64,000 nucleotides of DNA from Crenobacter oryzisoli (GCF_030385785.1 NZ_JAUEDK010000003.1:124001-188000), one strand, 5' to 3'. Shown: positions 1 to 9,006, counted from the stretch's first letter. The notes: a model not told the origin generated them from the sequence alone. Program-made: numbers and translations.

Positions 1-1205
1 GCGTCGTACGCCGAGTCGCGCATCGCCTCGGATACCTTGGCGGCGAAGCGGCGGCCAGCCTCGCTGTCGTAGCGGGTCTTCAGCATGATCAGCGCGTCGC
101 CGAGACCGGTGAAGCCCAGACCGACGCGACGCTTGTTCATCGCCTCGCGTTCCTGCTCCTTCAGCGGCCACACGGTCAGGTCAAGCACGTTGTCGAGCAT
201 GCGGATCGACGCGCGCACCACCTTGTCGAAGGCCTTGAAGTCGAAGCTCGCCTTGACGGAGAAAGGCAGGCGGATGAAGCGGGCCAAGTTGATCGAGCCA
301 AGATCGCAGCAACCGTAGTCGGGCAACGGCTGCTCGCCGCAGGGGTTGGTCGACTCGATGCTTTCGCAGTACGACAGGTTGTTGTCGCGGTTGATCTTGG
401 AGACGAACAGCACGCCCGGCTCGGCGTGGTCGTAGGTCGACGCCATGATCTGCTGCCACAGCGAGCGCGCCTTGATGGTGCGGTACACCCACAGGCCGTC
501 CTCGCGCTGGAAGCTGCCGGCGAACGCCTCGGAGGCCGGTTCGACATGGTGGGTCAGCTGCCAATCGGCATCGTCGACCACTGCCTGCATGAATTCGTCC
601 GACACGCCGACCGAGATATTGAAGTTCTTCAGGTCGCCCTGGTCCTTGGCGTGGATAAAGTCCTCGACATCCGGGTGGCTGACGTTGAGCACGCCCATTT
701 GCGCGCCGCGACGCGCACCGGCCGATTCGACCGTCTCGCAGCTGCGGTCGAACACGCGCATGTACGACACTGGGCCGGATGCGCGGCTGTCGGTGCCGCG
801 GACCTTGGCACCCTTCGGACGGATGCGACTGAAGTTGTAGCCGACGCCGCCGCCGCGGCGCATCGTCTCGGCCGCCTGCAACAACGCCTCGTAGATGCCG
901 ACCTTGCCGCCTTCGGGCTCGCTGACCGAGTCGCCGACCGGCTGCACGAAGCAGTTGATCAGCGTGGCGCGCAGGTCGGTGCCCGCCGCCGAATTGATGC
1001 GACCACCAGGGATGAAGCCGTTTTCCAGTGCCTCGTAAAACAGCGGCTCAAAGCGGGCCGGGTCGGCCTCCAGCGCCGCAAGCGCACGGGCGACGCGCCG
1101 ACGGACTTCCGACACGGTCTGTTCACCGTTCTTGGCGTATTTCTCCAGCAGCACCTCGCGCGAGATGTCCTGCTCGGCCATTGCCGCCACATTCTCCTGC
1201 TTCAC
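1..1205 (-). CDS. nrdJ: Class II (adenosylcobalamin-dependent) ribonucleoside reductase, 5' part
   Basis: Reduces ribonucleotides to deoxyribonucleotides with coenzyme B12. The gene runs off the left edge, so only about the first 401 residues are here. Visible family marks are the glycine-rich [13 protein letters not shown] stretch, a Cys in LINCFVQP, and [21 protein letters not shown], whose N-x-C-x-E holds the radical-bearing Cys and catalytic Asn/Glu. I chose the GTG at 1205-1203 because AAGGAGG sits 5 nt before it; an in-frame ATG at 1181 (MAEQDIS) has a weaker site. An NrdR box and a strong leader hairpin lie upstream. Class II enzymes work with or without oxygen. Confidence 0.93.
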   Translation of the reverse strand, partial: MKQENVAAMAEQDISREVLLEKYAKNGEQTVSEVRRRVARALAALEADPARFEPLFYEALENGFIPGGRINSAAGTDLRATLINCFVQPVGDSVSEPEGGKVGIYEALLQAAETMRRGGGVGYNFSRIRPKGAKVRGTDSRASGPVSYMRVFDRSCETVESAGARRGAQMGVLNVSHPDVEDFIHAKDQGDLKNFNISVGVSDEFMQAVVDDADWQLTHHVEPASEAFAGSFQREDGLWVYRTIKARSLWQQIMASTYDHAEPGVLFVSKINRDNNLSYCESIESTNPCGEQPLPDYGCCDLGSINLARFIRLPFSVKASFDFKAFDKVVRASIRMLDNVLDLTVWPLKEQEREAMNKRRVGLGFTGLGDALIMLKTRYDSEAGRRFAAKVSEAMRDSAYD

Positions 1206-1238
1206 GCACGCCTCCTTGTCTGCTCCAAACACTGAAGA

Positions 1239-1272
1239 AGCCGGCAGGCTCGCATCGCGAGGGCCGCCGGCT
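1239..1272 (-). other. Leader hairpin of nrdJ
   Basis: A 7-bp outer stem (AGCCGGC/GCCGGCT) encloses a 5-bp inner stem (CTCGC/GCGAG, loop ATC). It lies between the NrdR box and the nrdJ Shine-Dalgarno. There is no T-run, so it is not an ordinary terminator; it could stabilise the leader or affect translation. Confidence 0.55.
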
Positions 1273-1274
1273 CC

Positions 1275-1322
1275 CAACAATATGTCCGCATCAAAAGCCG
1301 GTCATTACACTATATCTGGTTT
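1275..1322 (-). promoter_or_regulatory. NrdR box(es) upstream of nrdJ
   Basis: ACACTATATCTGGTTT at 1307-1322 matches the 16-bp NrdR consensus (acaCwAtATaTwGtgt) at 13 positions. A much weaker candidate with core CAATATGT sits at 1275-1290, 32 bp away, the roughly three-turn spacing typical of paired NrdR boxes. NrdR represses reductase genes in response to dATP/ATP, which fits the downstream nrdJ. The first box is convincing by sequence; the second is inferred mainly from spacing. Confidence 0.65.
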
Positions 1323-1342
1323 TTTCCTCGTCGTGATGCCGC

Positions 1343-4300
1343 TCATTGCGCCGCCGCTGCCGGCACATTGGCAGCCGGGGCGGCCGCCGCCTGCACGCTC
1401 ATCTTCAGGCCGATCGGCACGCCTTCCTTGCCGGCTTTATCGGCATGCGGCGCCCCAATCGTGAGCCTCGGTGCAAGACTCGCATCGGCCGACACCAGCG
1501 CAGCGCGGGTCGCCTTGGCACGCGCGTCGGCCAGCGCCTTCAGCGACGCGTCGTCGATCTTCTCGGCTTCGATCATCTCCTTGTGCATCGCTCGGTAGCG
1601 CGCCGCGCCGCTCTCGCCGCCGACCATCCTGGCCGCAAGCTTGGCGTAACCGATACGTTGGCCAAACACGCTGCGCACCGCCGACTGGATGTCCGGGTCT
1701 TCCATGTCCGGGATCGGCAGTGGATCGTCGGTGGCCAGCTTGCGGCCGGCCTTGGCGAAGATCGCCTTGTCGATGCGCGCGCGCGCCAGCGCCTTGTGCT
1801 CGGTGTCCGAATCATAAGTGCCGGAGATCTCGATCGCGGCCTTCGGCCGCTTGGCGAGCACCTGGGCGATCTTGTCGAGCTTCTCGCGTTCGGGCGGCTG
1901 CACCGTCGCTTCGCCCGGCACGAAGTACACCGCGTCGAAGCCCTCGCTGCCGAACAGCGCACCGAGCGCACGGAACGGCGCGGTGACGACCTTGGTGATC
2001 ACATTGGTGATCGCCTGCCATACCAGGTGGCCATAGCTGAACTGCGGGTCGTCGAGACTGCCCTTCACCGGCAGGTCCAGGTCGATGCGCCCGTCACTGT
2101 CCTCAAGCAGCGCGACCGCCAGTTTCAGCGGCACGTGGGTGCCCTTGTAGTTGGGCACTTCGTCGCCGAGCACGATGGAATTGATCACTACTTGGTTCTG
2201 CGAGTCCAGCTGGCGCTTGTCGATCTTGTAGCGCAGGTCGGCCGACAGCCGGCCGTCCTTCACCTGCCAGCCGGCGAAGGTGGTGGTGTACGGGTTAAGG
2301 CCGCCCATCTGAATGTTGCGGAAGCGCATGCTGATGTCGGTGTCGCTGGTGACCGCCAGCGGCGCCAGCACGCCGCGCACGCGCAGGTCGCCGTACTGGT
2401 CGACGTCACCGTCGAGCGTGATGGTGCCGCGCCGCCCCGGCCGGGTCGACAGGCCCTGCACCGTACCCTTCAGATTGTGCACGCGGGTGCCGAACTGCGG
2501 CTGCATCGACAGGTCGGCGAAGTCCAGCTCGCCGTTCTTCACTGTCACCGAGCGCACGTCGACCACCGGCGTCGGGCCGCTCGGCGCCGACTTGGTCACT
2601 GGCGGCCCCGGCTTGCTAAACAGCGTCACTATGTTGAGTTGGCGCTGCTCGTTGAGGATCAGCCGCGCACGCGGGTCGGTCAGGCGCAACTCGCGGATGT
2701 TCGCGCTAAGCGTCTTGCCAGCGTTGACGGTCAGCCCTAGCGCGGCCAGCTCGCGCCAGGCGATCAGCGGATCGCTGCGGCCCGGCTCGTACACCACGAG
2801 CTTGTTGATGCGCGCGTCGCCGGTGACGCCGATGCCGTCCTTGGCCTGGCGCACGTCTAGGTTGGCCGATGCGGTGCCGCTCGTCAGCCTGAGCGGCGTG
2901 CCGCTGACGAGGTACGGCGCCACCGGCACCAGCGGCACGGCGTTGGCGCGGATCACGTAGCGGCCATCGCCGCTCTCCGGCAAGGTCACGTCGACGCCGA
3001 GCTGACCACCGCCCAGCCTGCCGGCGAGCCGGCCGGCCACCCCGCCGTTGTCCTGCGCGGCCAGTTCGCCACCGAGGTCCTGCAGCGTCAGCGTCACCGG
3101 TCGCGGCAGGCTGGCATCACGCCAGGAGAGTCGGCTGCCGCTGAGCGTCAGCGGCGGCGGACTCACCTTCCAGCCCGGCTCGCCCGACTTGGCCGGCGCC
3201 GGCTTAGCCGCGCCGCCTGCCGGGCTCATGGCCTGCAGCCAGTTGATCTTGCCGGCACGGTCGCGTTCGGCCGACGCCTCGACACCGTCTACCGACACCT
3301 TGCCGAGCTTCACCGCGAGCTTGGCCGAACTCACCACGCTCGGCGCCAGCTCGACGCGGCGCACAGTGGCGAGCGGCGCCCCGTTGCCGGATGCGACCGC
3401 CACGTTCGAGACGACCACGGTCAGCCCATCGATCTGCCAGCCACTATCCGGCGCCATCGCGAAACCGGCCTCGACCTTGTCGACGGTGTATTTGGCAGAC
3501 AGCGGGGTGGCAAAGCCCTCGTCGACCACCTCTCCGTTAAGCCCGGTCAGTTGCAGCGACTTCACCTTCACCCGCCACGGCGACGGTGGCGTCGGCTTGG
3601 TGTTCTTCTGCTTCGGCAGCGCCGACAGCCAGTCGATCAGCCCGCCGGGGGTGCGACGCGCATTCAGCCGCGCGTTGGCAAGCCGCACCTGGTCGATGTC
3701 GACGGTCTGCTTGTCCAGATCAAAGCGCCCGCCGCTCACCGCCAGCTCAGCCAGCGTCAACGGTTCGCGGGTCTGCGGGGCGGACAGCTCCAGCTGCTTG
3801 AGCTGCGCGGCGAACGGCGCAATCTTGAACTCGGGCTTGGCGCCGGCGAGCGAGAAAGCATAGCTGGCGGATGCCGACGCCCGCCCCTTAGGCGGCACCG
3901 ACAGGGTGAGGAACGGCTTGGCGAACGGCCACACGGTGCCCATCTGCAGGCCGTCGAGCGTAAGCTTGCCCTTCGACATCAACGGCTGCAGGCGCAGGTC
4001 GCCCCGCCAGTTGAGCTTGGCGCCGTCCATCAGCTCGGCGGCGAGCTGGTATGCGCCGTTGGCCGGCAGCGTCGTCAGATTGGTCAGCTTGAACTGGATC
4101 GGGCTCAGCGTGTTCACCACGCCCGGCGCGGCCAGTTCATCGCGGTAGCTGACCTCGCCCTTCTGGATGTCGATCAGGTCGACGATGACCTTCGGCAGTT
4201 CCTTGTTCTCCTTGGGCTTAGGCTTTTCCGGACCGCTCGCGTCATGGATGAAGCGCGCCCAGTTCCACACCCCGGCCTTGTCGCGCATCACCGCGACCTT

Positions 4301-4672
4301 CGGCTCGACCAAGCGGAACTCGGCAGCGTGCCAGCGCCCCAACAACAGCGAGCGCGGCGTCGCCTCAAGCAGCACCTCTTTTGCGGCGAACAGCGGCTGG
4401 CCGTTGCCTTCGGCCAGCTTCACGTTGGACAGCGTCGCGGTCATCGTAAACGGATTGATGTCGAGTTTGCCGATGGTCAGCTCGCGCCCTATGCCGTGCG
4501 CCCAGTCGTGCGCCGCCTCGCGCGCTCTGTCCGGCACGACCCAGGCGAGCACGCCGGCAACCACGGCAACCAGCAGCACGATGGACAGCAAGATGCGGCG
4601 CAGCCAGCGCCAGCGATGGGGTTTGACCGGCGCGGCGGCCGGCCCGGAGGCGGGAGTTTCGTTTGAATTCAT
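1343..4672 (-). CDS. DUF748 / AsmA-like envelope protein
   Basis: A 1109-residue protein with a short basic N-terminus, one transmembrane helix (about residues 25-45, ILLSIVLLVAVVAGVLAWVV) and a very long periplasmic part. The body contains repeated AsmA-like beta-rich segments, including MRFRNIQMGGLNPYTTTFAGW and the SYGHLVWQAITNVITKVVTAPF segment characteristic of DUF748 proteins. An OmpA-like stretch near the C-terminus (VYFVPGEATVQPPEREKL) is followed by an Ala-rich tail. Such proteins are thought to bridge the envelope and help lipid transport or envelope integrity. The ATG at 4672 is preferred over the adjacent TTG at 4675. It appears monocistronic, ending 138 bp before nrdJ starts in the same direction. 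Confidence 0.85.
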   Translation of the reverse strand: MNSNETPASGPAAAPVKPHRWRWLRRILLSIVLLVAVVAGVLAWVVPDRAREAAHDWAHGIGRELTIGKLDINPFTMTATLSNVKLAEGNGQPLFAAKEVLLEATPRSLLLGRWHAAEFRLVEPKVAVMRDKAGVWNWARFIHDASGPEKPKPKENKELPKVIVDLIDIQKGEVSYRDELAAPGVVNTLSPIQFKLTNLTTLPANGAYQLAAELMDGAKLNWRGDLRLQPLMSKGKLTLDGLQMGTVWPFAKPFLTLSVPPKGRASASASYAFSLAGAKPEFKIAPFAAQLKQLELSAPQTREPLTLAELAVSGGRFDLDKQTVDIDQVRLANARLNARRTPGGLIDWLSALPKQKNTKPTPPSPWRVKVKSLQLTGLNGEVVDEGFATPLSAKYTVDKVEAGFAMAPDSGWQIDGLTVVVSNVAVASGNGAPLATVRRVELAPSVVSSAKLAVKLGKVSVDGVEASAERDRAGKINWLQAMSPAGGAAKPAPAKSGEPGWKVSPPPLTLSGSRLSWRDASLPRPVTLTLQDLGGELAAQDNGGVAGRLAGRLGGGQLGVDVTLPESGDGRYVIRANAVPLVPVAPYLVSGTPLRLTSGTASANLDVRQAKDGIGVTGDARINKLVVYEPGRSDPLIAWRELAALGLTVNAGKTLSANIRELRLTDPRARLILNEQRQLNIVTLFSKPGPPVTKSAPSGPTPVVDVRSVTVKNGELDFADLSMQPQFGTRVHNLKGTVQGLSTRPGRRGTITLDGDVDQYGDLRVRGVLAPLAVTSDTDISMRFRNIQMGGLNPYTTTFAGWQVKDGRLSADLRYKIDKRQLDSQNQVVINSIVLGDEVPNYKGTHVPLKLAVALLEDSDGRIDLDLPVKGSLDDPQFSYGHLVWQAITNVITKVVTAPFRALGALFGSEGFDAVYFVPGEATVQPPEREKLDKIAQVLAKRPKAAIEISGTYDSDTEHKALARARIDKAIFAKAGRKLATDDPLPIPDMEDPDIQSAVRSVFGQRIGYAKLAARMVGGESGAARYRAMHKEMIEAEKIDDASLKALADARAKATRAALVSADASLAPRLTIGAPHADKAGKEGVPIGLKMSVQAAAAPAANVPAAAAQ

Positions 4673-5042
4673 CAATTAGCCTGCAATCGATTTGATAAGG
4701 AGGCCGCCAAGGAAACGGGGCCGATTCACCGCACCGTTTCCTTGGCAACCGTAAAAAATAATAAACGTGTCTCGTTGATACAACGGCGACTTCACACGCC
4801 GAGAAAAGCGTCGAAAAGTACCGTTTCCCTCTACAAAGCCTAGATTGCCCAAGGGGCGGCTGCGAGCACTTCCAGCCAGCTGGCACAGGGCTCCAGTCCG
4901 ATCGGCATCGCGGCAAACAGCCATGGAGCCCCCCTGCCCACAAAACATTGCCCAAGCCCGCCGCACCTGACTAGGATAGCGACATGCCTGTTGAAATTTT
5001 TACGTCAGGCAACGCACCACGACTCAAACCAAGGACACCCTC
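4673..5042. other. Intergenic region with a 13-bp inverted repeat
   Basis: No gene is supported here. GCCAAGGAAACGG at 4706-4718 is repeated in inverse orientation at 4734-4746, a perfect 13-bp stem with a 15-nt loop, inside the leader of the DUF748 gene. There is no T-run on either strand. The divergent promoters for the DUF748 gene and the 51-codon ORF presumably lie in the AT-richer part around 4750-4850. Confidence 0.5.
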
Positions 5043-5198
5043 ATGTTGCACATCCCATGGCTCGGCGCCCGTCGCCTGCCCCGCTTCATCACCGCCGACC
5101 GACTCGACGAGCGCCGCGCCTTCCTGACGCTGGCCAATCGCGTCGACGGCCTGCTCAACCACGCCCGCCGCGACACCAGCGCCGGCGCCCATCCGTAA
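5043..5198 (+). CDS. 51-residue hypothetical protein preceding the glutamine synthetase-like gene
   Basis: ATG with an AAGGA box about 7 nt upstream; the ORF ends 13 nt before the start of the next gene, so the two are probably co-transcribed. The product is small and basic (MLHIPWLGARRLPRF...), with a central DRLDERRAFLTLANRVDGLLN segment likely to form an amphipathic helix. I do not recognise the family. It is supported by the ribosome-binding site and operon spacing only; a leader-peptide role is possible but unproven. Confidence 0.5.
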   Translation: MLHIPWLGARRLPRFITADRLDERRAFLTLANRVDGLLNHARRDTSAGAHP

Positions 5199-5211
5199 TC
5201 ACAGAGGCCTT

Positions 5212-6552
5212 ATGACGACCCCGCACCCGCTAGACCAATGGCTTGACGAACACCACATCACCGAAGTCGAGTGTCTGATCCCGGACATGACCGGCCTCGC
5301 CCGCGGCAAGATCGTGCCGCGCAACAAATACCGCCCATCCGAAGGGCTGCGCCTGCCCGAAGCCGTACTGGCGCTGACCGTCACCGGCGACTACCCCGAC
5401 GAAGACTTCACCTCCACCGCCGACCCCGACATGCGGCTGATCCCAGACCCCAAGTCAGTGCGTCTGGTTCCCTGGGCCAACGAGCCAACAGCGCAGATCA
5501 TCCATGACTGCGTCGCCTTCGACGGCACGCCGGCCGAGCTGTCGCCACGCAACGTCTTGAAACGCATTCTGAAACTGTATGACGTCGCGGGATTAAAAGC
5601 CGTTGTCGCACCGGAAATGGAATTTTATCTGGTTCAGGTGCAACCGGACGAGGATATTCCGCTGTCGCCACCAGTGGGCCGCACCGGCCGCACCGAGGCG
5701 GGCCGGCAGAGCTTCAGCATCGACGCGGTGAACGAATACGACGACATCTTCGACGTGATCTACGACTGGTGCGAGGCGCAGGGCCTGGCGCTCGACACGC
5801 TGATCCACGAGATGGGCACCGCGCAGATGGAGATCAACCTGGACCACGGCGACCCGCTGGAGCTGGCCGACCAGGTGTTCCTGTTCAAGCGCACCGTGCG
5901 CGAGGTGGCGATCCGCAACAAGATGTACGCGACGTTCATGGCCAAGCCGATGCAGGGCCAGCCGGGCAGCGCGATGCACATCCACCAGAGCGTGATCGAC
6001 AAGGAAACCGGCCACAACATTTTCTCCAACGCCGACGGCAGCCCGTCCGATGCGTTCCTGCACTACATCGGCGGCCTGCAGCGCTACCTGCCGCCGGCGA
6101 TGCCGTTCTTCGCGCCGTACGTGAACTCCTACCGCCGCCTGTCGCGCTACACCTCGGCGCCGATCAACCTGTCCTGGGGCTACGACAACCGCACCTGCGG
6201 GCTGCGCGTGCCGCACTCCGGCCCCGAGGCCCGCCGCGTCGAAAACCGCCTGCCAGGCGTCGACGTCAACCCGTATCTGGCGATCGCCGCCAGCCTGGCC
6301 TGCGGGCTGTTGGGGATGCGCGAGCGGCTGCAGCCAAGCGAGCCGCTGTCCGGCAGCGCCTACGAGCAGCCGCACCAGCTGCCTCGCCACCTCGACGATG
6401 CGATCGAGATGCTCAGCCGCTGCGAGCCGCTGGCCGAGTTGTTCGGCGAGCACTTCGTCAAGGCCTATGCCGCGATCAAGGACGCCGAGTACCGCGAGTT
6501 CTTCGACGTGATCAGCCCATGGGAGCGGCGCTACCTGCTGTTGCACGTGTAA
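5212..6552 (+). CDS. Glutamine synthetase family protein (gamma-glutamylpolyamine synthetase type)
   Basis: 446 residues, the length of the short GS-like enzymes (PuuA/SpuI) that join glutamate to amines such as putrescine with ATP. Metal and substrate motifs are intact: PEMEFYL near residues 134-140, EMGTAQMEINLDHGDPLELADQ, MHIHQSV near 253-259, and RVENRLPGVDVNPYLAIAAS near 342. The N-terminal EVECLIPDMTGLARGKIVP matches the PuuA-like branch rather than GlnA. No other polyamine-catabolic gene lies next to it, so the substrate is inferred. Its stop codon abuts, and shares one base with, a repeat copy starting at 6552. Confidence 0.88.
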   Translation: MTTPHPLDQWLDEHHITEVECLIPDMTGLARGKIVPRNKYRPSEGLRLPEAVLALTVTGDYPDEDFTSTADPDMRLIPDPKSVRLVPWANEPTAQIIHDCVAFDGTPAELSPRNVLKRILKLYDVAGLKAVVAPEMEFYLVQVQPDEDIPLSPPVGRTGRTEAGRQSFSIDAVNEYDDIFDVIYDWCEAQGLALDTLIHEMGTAQMEINLDHGDPLELADQVFLFKRTVREVAIRNKMYATFMAKPMQGQPGSAMHIHQSVIDKETGHNIFSNADGSPSDAFLHYIGGLQRYLPPAMPFFAPYVNSYRRLSRYTSAPINLSWGYDNRTCGLRVPHSGPEARRVENRLPGVDVNPYLAIAASLACGLLGMRERLQPSEPLSGSAYEQPHQLPRHLDDAIEMLSRCEPLAELFGEHFVKAYAAIKDAEYREFFDVISPWERRYLLLHV

Positions 6553-6694
6553 GAACCTATTCACGATCTCGCGAACGAAGAGTCAGCCAAGGCGAAATGG
6601 CGCGAAAAAGCGGAATGTACATAGAGTACATGAGCATGTTGAGCGGCATTTCAACTCAGGATCACCCGAGTGCAGCAGATCATGAACACGTTCT
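6552..6694. repeat. Snap-back repeat family A, copy 1
   Basis: 143 bp with inverted ends (AGAACCTATTCACGATCT and AGATCATGAACACGTTCT; a few substitutions compared with the other copies). It also has an inner imperfect palindrome centred on ATGTAC-ATAGA-GTACAT. Homologous copies lie at 21445-21587 and 50529-50685. No reading frame is conserved. Its first base is the last base of the preceding stop codon. Confidence 0.85.
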
Positions 6695-6748
6695 AAGGCT
6701 TGCGGCCAACCTTGGTCATCCTTGGTTGGCCGAACACGGTGCTGCCAA

Positions 6749-6779
6749 CAAAACCGCCCTCCTGCTTCGAGGGCGGTTC
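6749..6779 (-). terminator. Rho-independent terminator, minus strand
   Basis: AACCGCCCTC (6752-6761) pairs with GAGGGCGGTT (6769-6778) around a 7-nt loop; read on the minus strand the stem is followed by TTTTG. It sits just beyond the stop codon of the minus-strand frame at 6781, which is the best argument that this frame is or was a gene. Confidence 0.6.
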
Positions 6780-6780
6780 G

Positions 6781-7077
6781 TCATCCAGGCTTGGCGAGCT
6801 GACTCTCCAAGCAGTCGACGATCATAGCGTCGGCGTCTTTTCTCCAGTGAACCTCCCCGTCCTTGGCCAATACTTGCCATTTCGCTATCCACCGCGCGGC
6901 GGCTTCAGCGTCGACCAAGGCCCCGGCGGTGGCGCAGGCACCGCAGTCGCACCATCGACTCCTCGATGGCCAATGCCGTGGCGCTGTTCCTGAGCAACCC
7001 GAGCTACGCGGCGTTCTCCAAACTGCGGCGGCCCCTCTCCTCGCGCGACATCCGGCAGACGCCGGCCACAGCCGCAA
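6781..7077 (-). CDS. Hypothetical protein or gene remnant
   Basis: Only the C-terminal 55 residues look like protein: WCDCGACATAG followed by VDAEAAARWIAKWQVLAKDG and a helical end. The first 40 residues are Arg/Trp/Ser-rich and look like non-coding translation. No start with a good ribosome-binding site lies in frame near the protein-like part; GAGGAG-TCG-ATG occurs in the neighbouring frame, so a frameshift is possible. A terminator directly follows the stop. Function unknown. Confidence 0.35.
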   Translation of the reverse strand: MRLWPASAGCRARRGAAAVWRTPRSSGCSGTAPRHWPSRSRWCDCGACATAGALVDAEAAARWIAKWQVLAKDGEVHWRKDADAMIVDCLESQLAKPG

Positions 7078-7197
7078 AAAGACGATGGAACAGGTTCACC
7101 ACCCGACCGACAGCCTTCCATCCCGCCGGGCGGCGGACGTTTTCCGCCGCCGGCCAAAGCGCGGATAATGGCGCTTTCGGCCAATCTCTATCCTGCC

Positions 7198-8352
7198 ATG
7201 AACCACTCCGCCCGCACCTGGGACATCTTCTGCACCGTCGTCGACAACTTCGGCGACATCGGCGTCACCTGGCGGCTGGCGCGTCAGCTTGTGCACGAAC
7301 ACGGCCAGGTGGTCCGGCTGTGGATCGACGATCTGGATAGCTTCGCCCGGCTCTGCCCCAGCCTCGACACCGCATTGGCCGAGCAGCAGGTCGCAGGCAT
7401 CACCGTCAGGCTGTGGCCGCGCGACGGCTTTCCCGACGACGTCGATGCCGCCGAGGTCGTGATTGAGGCGTTCGCCTGCACCCTGCCCGACGCGTATCTG
7501 GCCGCCATGCAGCGCCGCCGCCCGACGCCCGCCTGGTACAACCTCGAATACCTGTCCGCCGAAGACTGGATCGACGGCTGCCACAACCTCGCGTCACCAC
7601 AGCCACGGTTCGGCCTGATGAAGCGCTTCTTCTTCCCCGGTTTCACCGCACAAACCGGGGGACTGCTGTGCGAGGCAGGCCTCTTCGAGGCGCGCGACGC
7701 CTGGCAGGCCGACCAGGCTGCACAGGCAGCGTACTGGCAGGCGCTGGGGCTCCCGCCTCGCCGCGAAGGCGAGCTGCGCGTCAGCGTGTTCAGCTACGAG
7801 ACCGACGCGCTGGCCGGCCTCGTCGACACCTGGAGCCTGAGCGCCACGCCGGTAACCGCCCTGGTGCCGACAGGCCGGGCGCTAACGAGCATCGCCCCGC
7901 TGTTCGACCAGGCGCTGGAGGCTGGTACGCTGGTGCAGCACGGCAACCTCACCGTGAAAGTGCTGCCGTTCACCGACCAGCCCGGCTACGACCGGCTGCT
8001 GTGGAGTTGCGACGCCAACATCGTGCGCGGCGAGGATAGTTTCGTGCGCGCGCAGTGGGCGGCACGACCGTTCGTCTGGCACATCTACCCGCAGGACGAA
8101 GGCGCGCACCTGGTGAAACTCGACGCCTTCCTCGAGCGCTACATCGCCGGTCTGCCCGCTCCGCAGGCCGCGACGGTGCGCGATCTCAACCTTGCGTTCA
8201 ACACTGGCGGGGACGCCTCGGCCCTCTGGCCGGACCTTGCCGCGGCCTTGCCGGCGCTGACCCAGCATGCCCTCGATTGGGCAAAACGGCAGCGAGCGCA
8301 CGGCGACCTCGCCGGGCATCTGGTACACAACGCCGAAAATTGGCTACAATAG
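7198..8352 (+). CDS. earP: Elongation factor P arginine rhamnosyltransferase EarP
   Basis: 384 residues. EarP transfers rhamnose from dTDP-rhamnose onto Arg32 of EF-P so that EF-P can relieve ribosome stalling at polyproline. The N-terminal Rossmann half begins WDIFCTVVDNFGDIGVTWRLARQL; Asp16 and Asp20 correspond to the essential aspartates of the family. The C-terminal half has the nucleotide-sugar binding FTDQPGYDRLLWSCDANIVRGEDSFVRAQWA signature. The ATG at 7198 gives this canonical start; an upstream in-frame ATG at 7168 only adds non-conserved residues. The gene lies 44 bp upstream of efp, its substrate. Confidence 0.96.
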   Translation: MNHSARTWDIFCTVVDNFGDIGVTWRLARQLVHEHGQVVRLWIDDLDSFARLCPSLDTALAEQQVAGITVRLWPRDGFPDDVDAAEVVIEAFACTLPDAYLAAMQRRRPTPAWYNLEYLSAEDWIDGCHNLASPQPRFGLMKRFFFPGFTAQTGGLLCEAGLFEARDAWQADQAAQAAYWQALGLPPRREGELRVSVFSYETDALAGLVDTWSLSATPVTALVPTGRALTSIAPLFDQALEAGTLVQHGNLTVKVLPFTDQPGYDRLLWSCDANIVRGEDSFVRAQWAARPFVWHIYPQDEGAHLVKLDAFLERYIAGLPAPQAATVRDLNLAFNTGGDASALWPDLAAALPALTQHALDWAKRQRAHGDLAGHLVHNAENWLQ

Positions 8353-8396
8353 CGAGTTTTTTCGGAAATCGTTTTCCAAACAGGACTTTGACGTAA

Positions 8397-8960
8397 ATGA
8401 AAACCGCACAGGAACTCCGCTCGGGCAACGTATTTATGCTGGGCAACGACCCGATGGTCGTGCAGAAGGCCGAATTCAGCAAATCCGGCCGTAACGCTTC
8501 CGTCGTGAAGATGAAGATGAAGAACCTGCTGACCGGCAGCGCTTCCGAGGCCGTGTACAAGGCCGACGAAAAATTCGACGTCGTCGTGCTCGACCGCAAG
8601 GAGTGCACCTACAGCTACTTCGCTGATCCGATGTACGTGTTCATGGACACCGAATTCAACCAGTACGAAGTTGAAGCCGAAAACATGGGCGACGCACTGG
8701 AATACCTGATCGACGGCATGGAAGACGTCTGCGACGTGACCTTCTACAACGGCAAGGCCATCTCGGTCGAACTGCCGACCACCGTGGTGCGCGAAGTGGA
8801 ATACACCGAGCCGGCCGTGAAGGGCGACACCTCGGGCAAGGTAATGAAGCCGGCCCGCCTGAAGGGCGCCAGCCTGGAAATCTCTGTGGCCGCCTTCGTG
8901 GAAATCGGCGACCGCATCGAAATCGACACCCGTACCGGCGAATTCAAGAAGCGCGCCTGA
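8397..8960 (+). CDS. efp: Elongation factor P (Arg32 type)
   Basis: 187 residues with the three beta-barrel domains of EF-P. The loop that is modified reads SKSGRNASV, placing Arg at position 32, the residue rhamnosylated by EarP; the lysine-modifying EpmA route is therefore not expected. It follows earP and has its own likely -10 (TACAAT, 8345-8350) inside the earP end, and is followed by a strong terminator. EF-P binds between the P and E sites and promotes proline-proline bond formation. Confidence 0.98.
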   Translation: MKTAQELRSGNVFMLGNDPMVVQKAEFSKSGRNASVVKMKMKNLLTGSASEAVYKADEKFDVVVLDRKECTYSYFADPMYVFMDTEFNQYEVEAENMGDALEYLIDGMEDVCDVTFYNGKAISVELPTTVVREVEYTEPAVKGDTSGKVMKPARLKGASLEISVAAFVEIGDRIEIDTRTGEFKKRA

Positions 8961-8978
8961 TCACGGACACCGTCGACA

Positions 8979-9006
8979 GAACGGGAGGGGACACCCTCCC
9001 GTTTTT
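8979..9006 (+). terminator. Terminator of efp
   Basis: ACGGGAGGG (8981-8989) pairs with CCCTCCCGT (8994-9002) over a 4-nt loop, followed by TTTTT. Confidence 0.9.

Larger units (their letters stand above)
6695..7197. other. Poorly preserved stretch without a confident gene
   Basis: The first part holds a hairpin built from GGCCAACC (6704-6711) and GGTTGGCCGAAC (6724-6735). The rest contains short, mutually overlapping frames on both strands; one minus-strand frame (6781-7077) ends just before a terminator and may be the tail of a real or decaying gene. On the plus strand a short peptide-like segment (MANAVALFLSNPSYAAFSKL, from 6966) looks protein-like but runs into low-quality sequence. I read this as gene remnants. 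Confidence 0.4.

Noticed and set aside
1206-1342. Cobalamin riboswitch ahead of nrdJ
   Set aside because: The leader is too short and lacks the conserved B12-box.
1346-2740. 464-codon plus-strand frame opposite the DUF748 gene
   Set aside because: Antisense shadow of a real gene with strong domain content.
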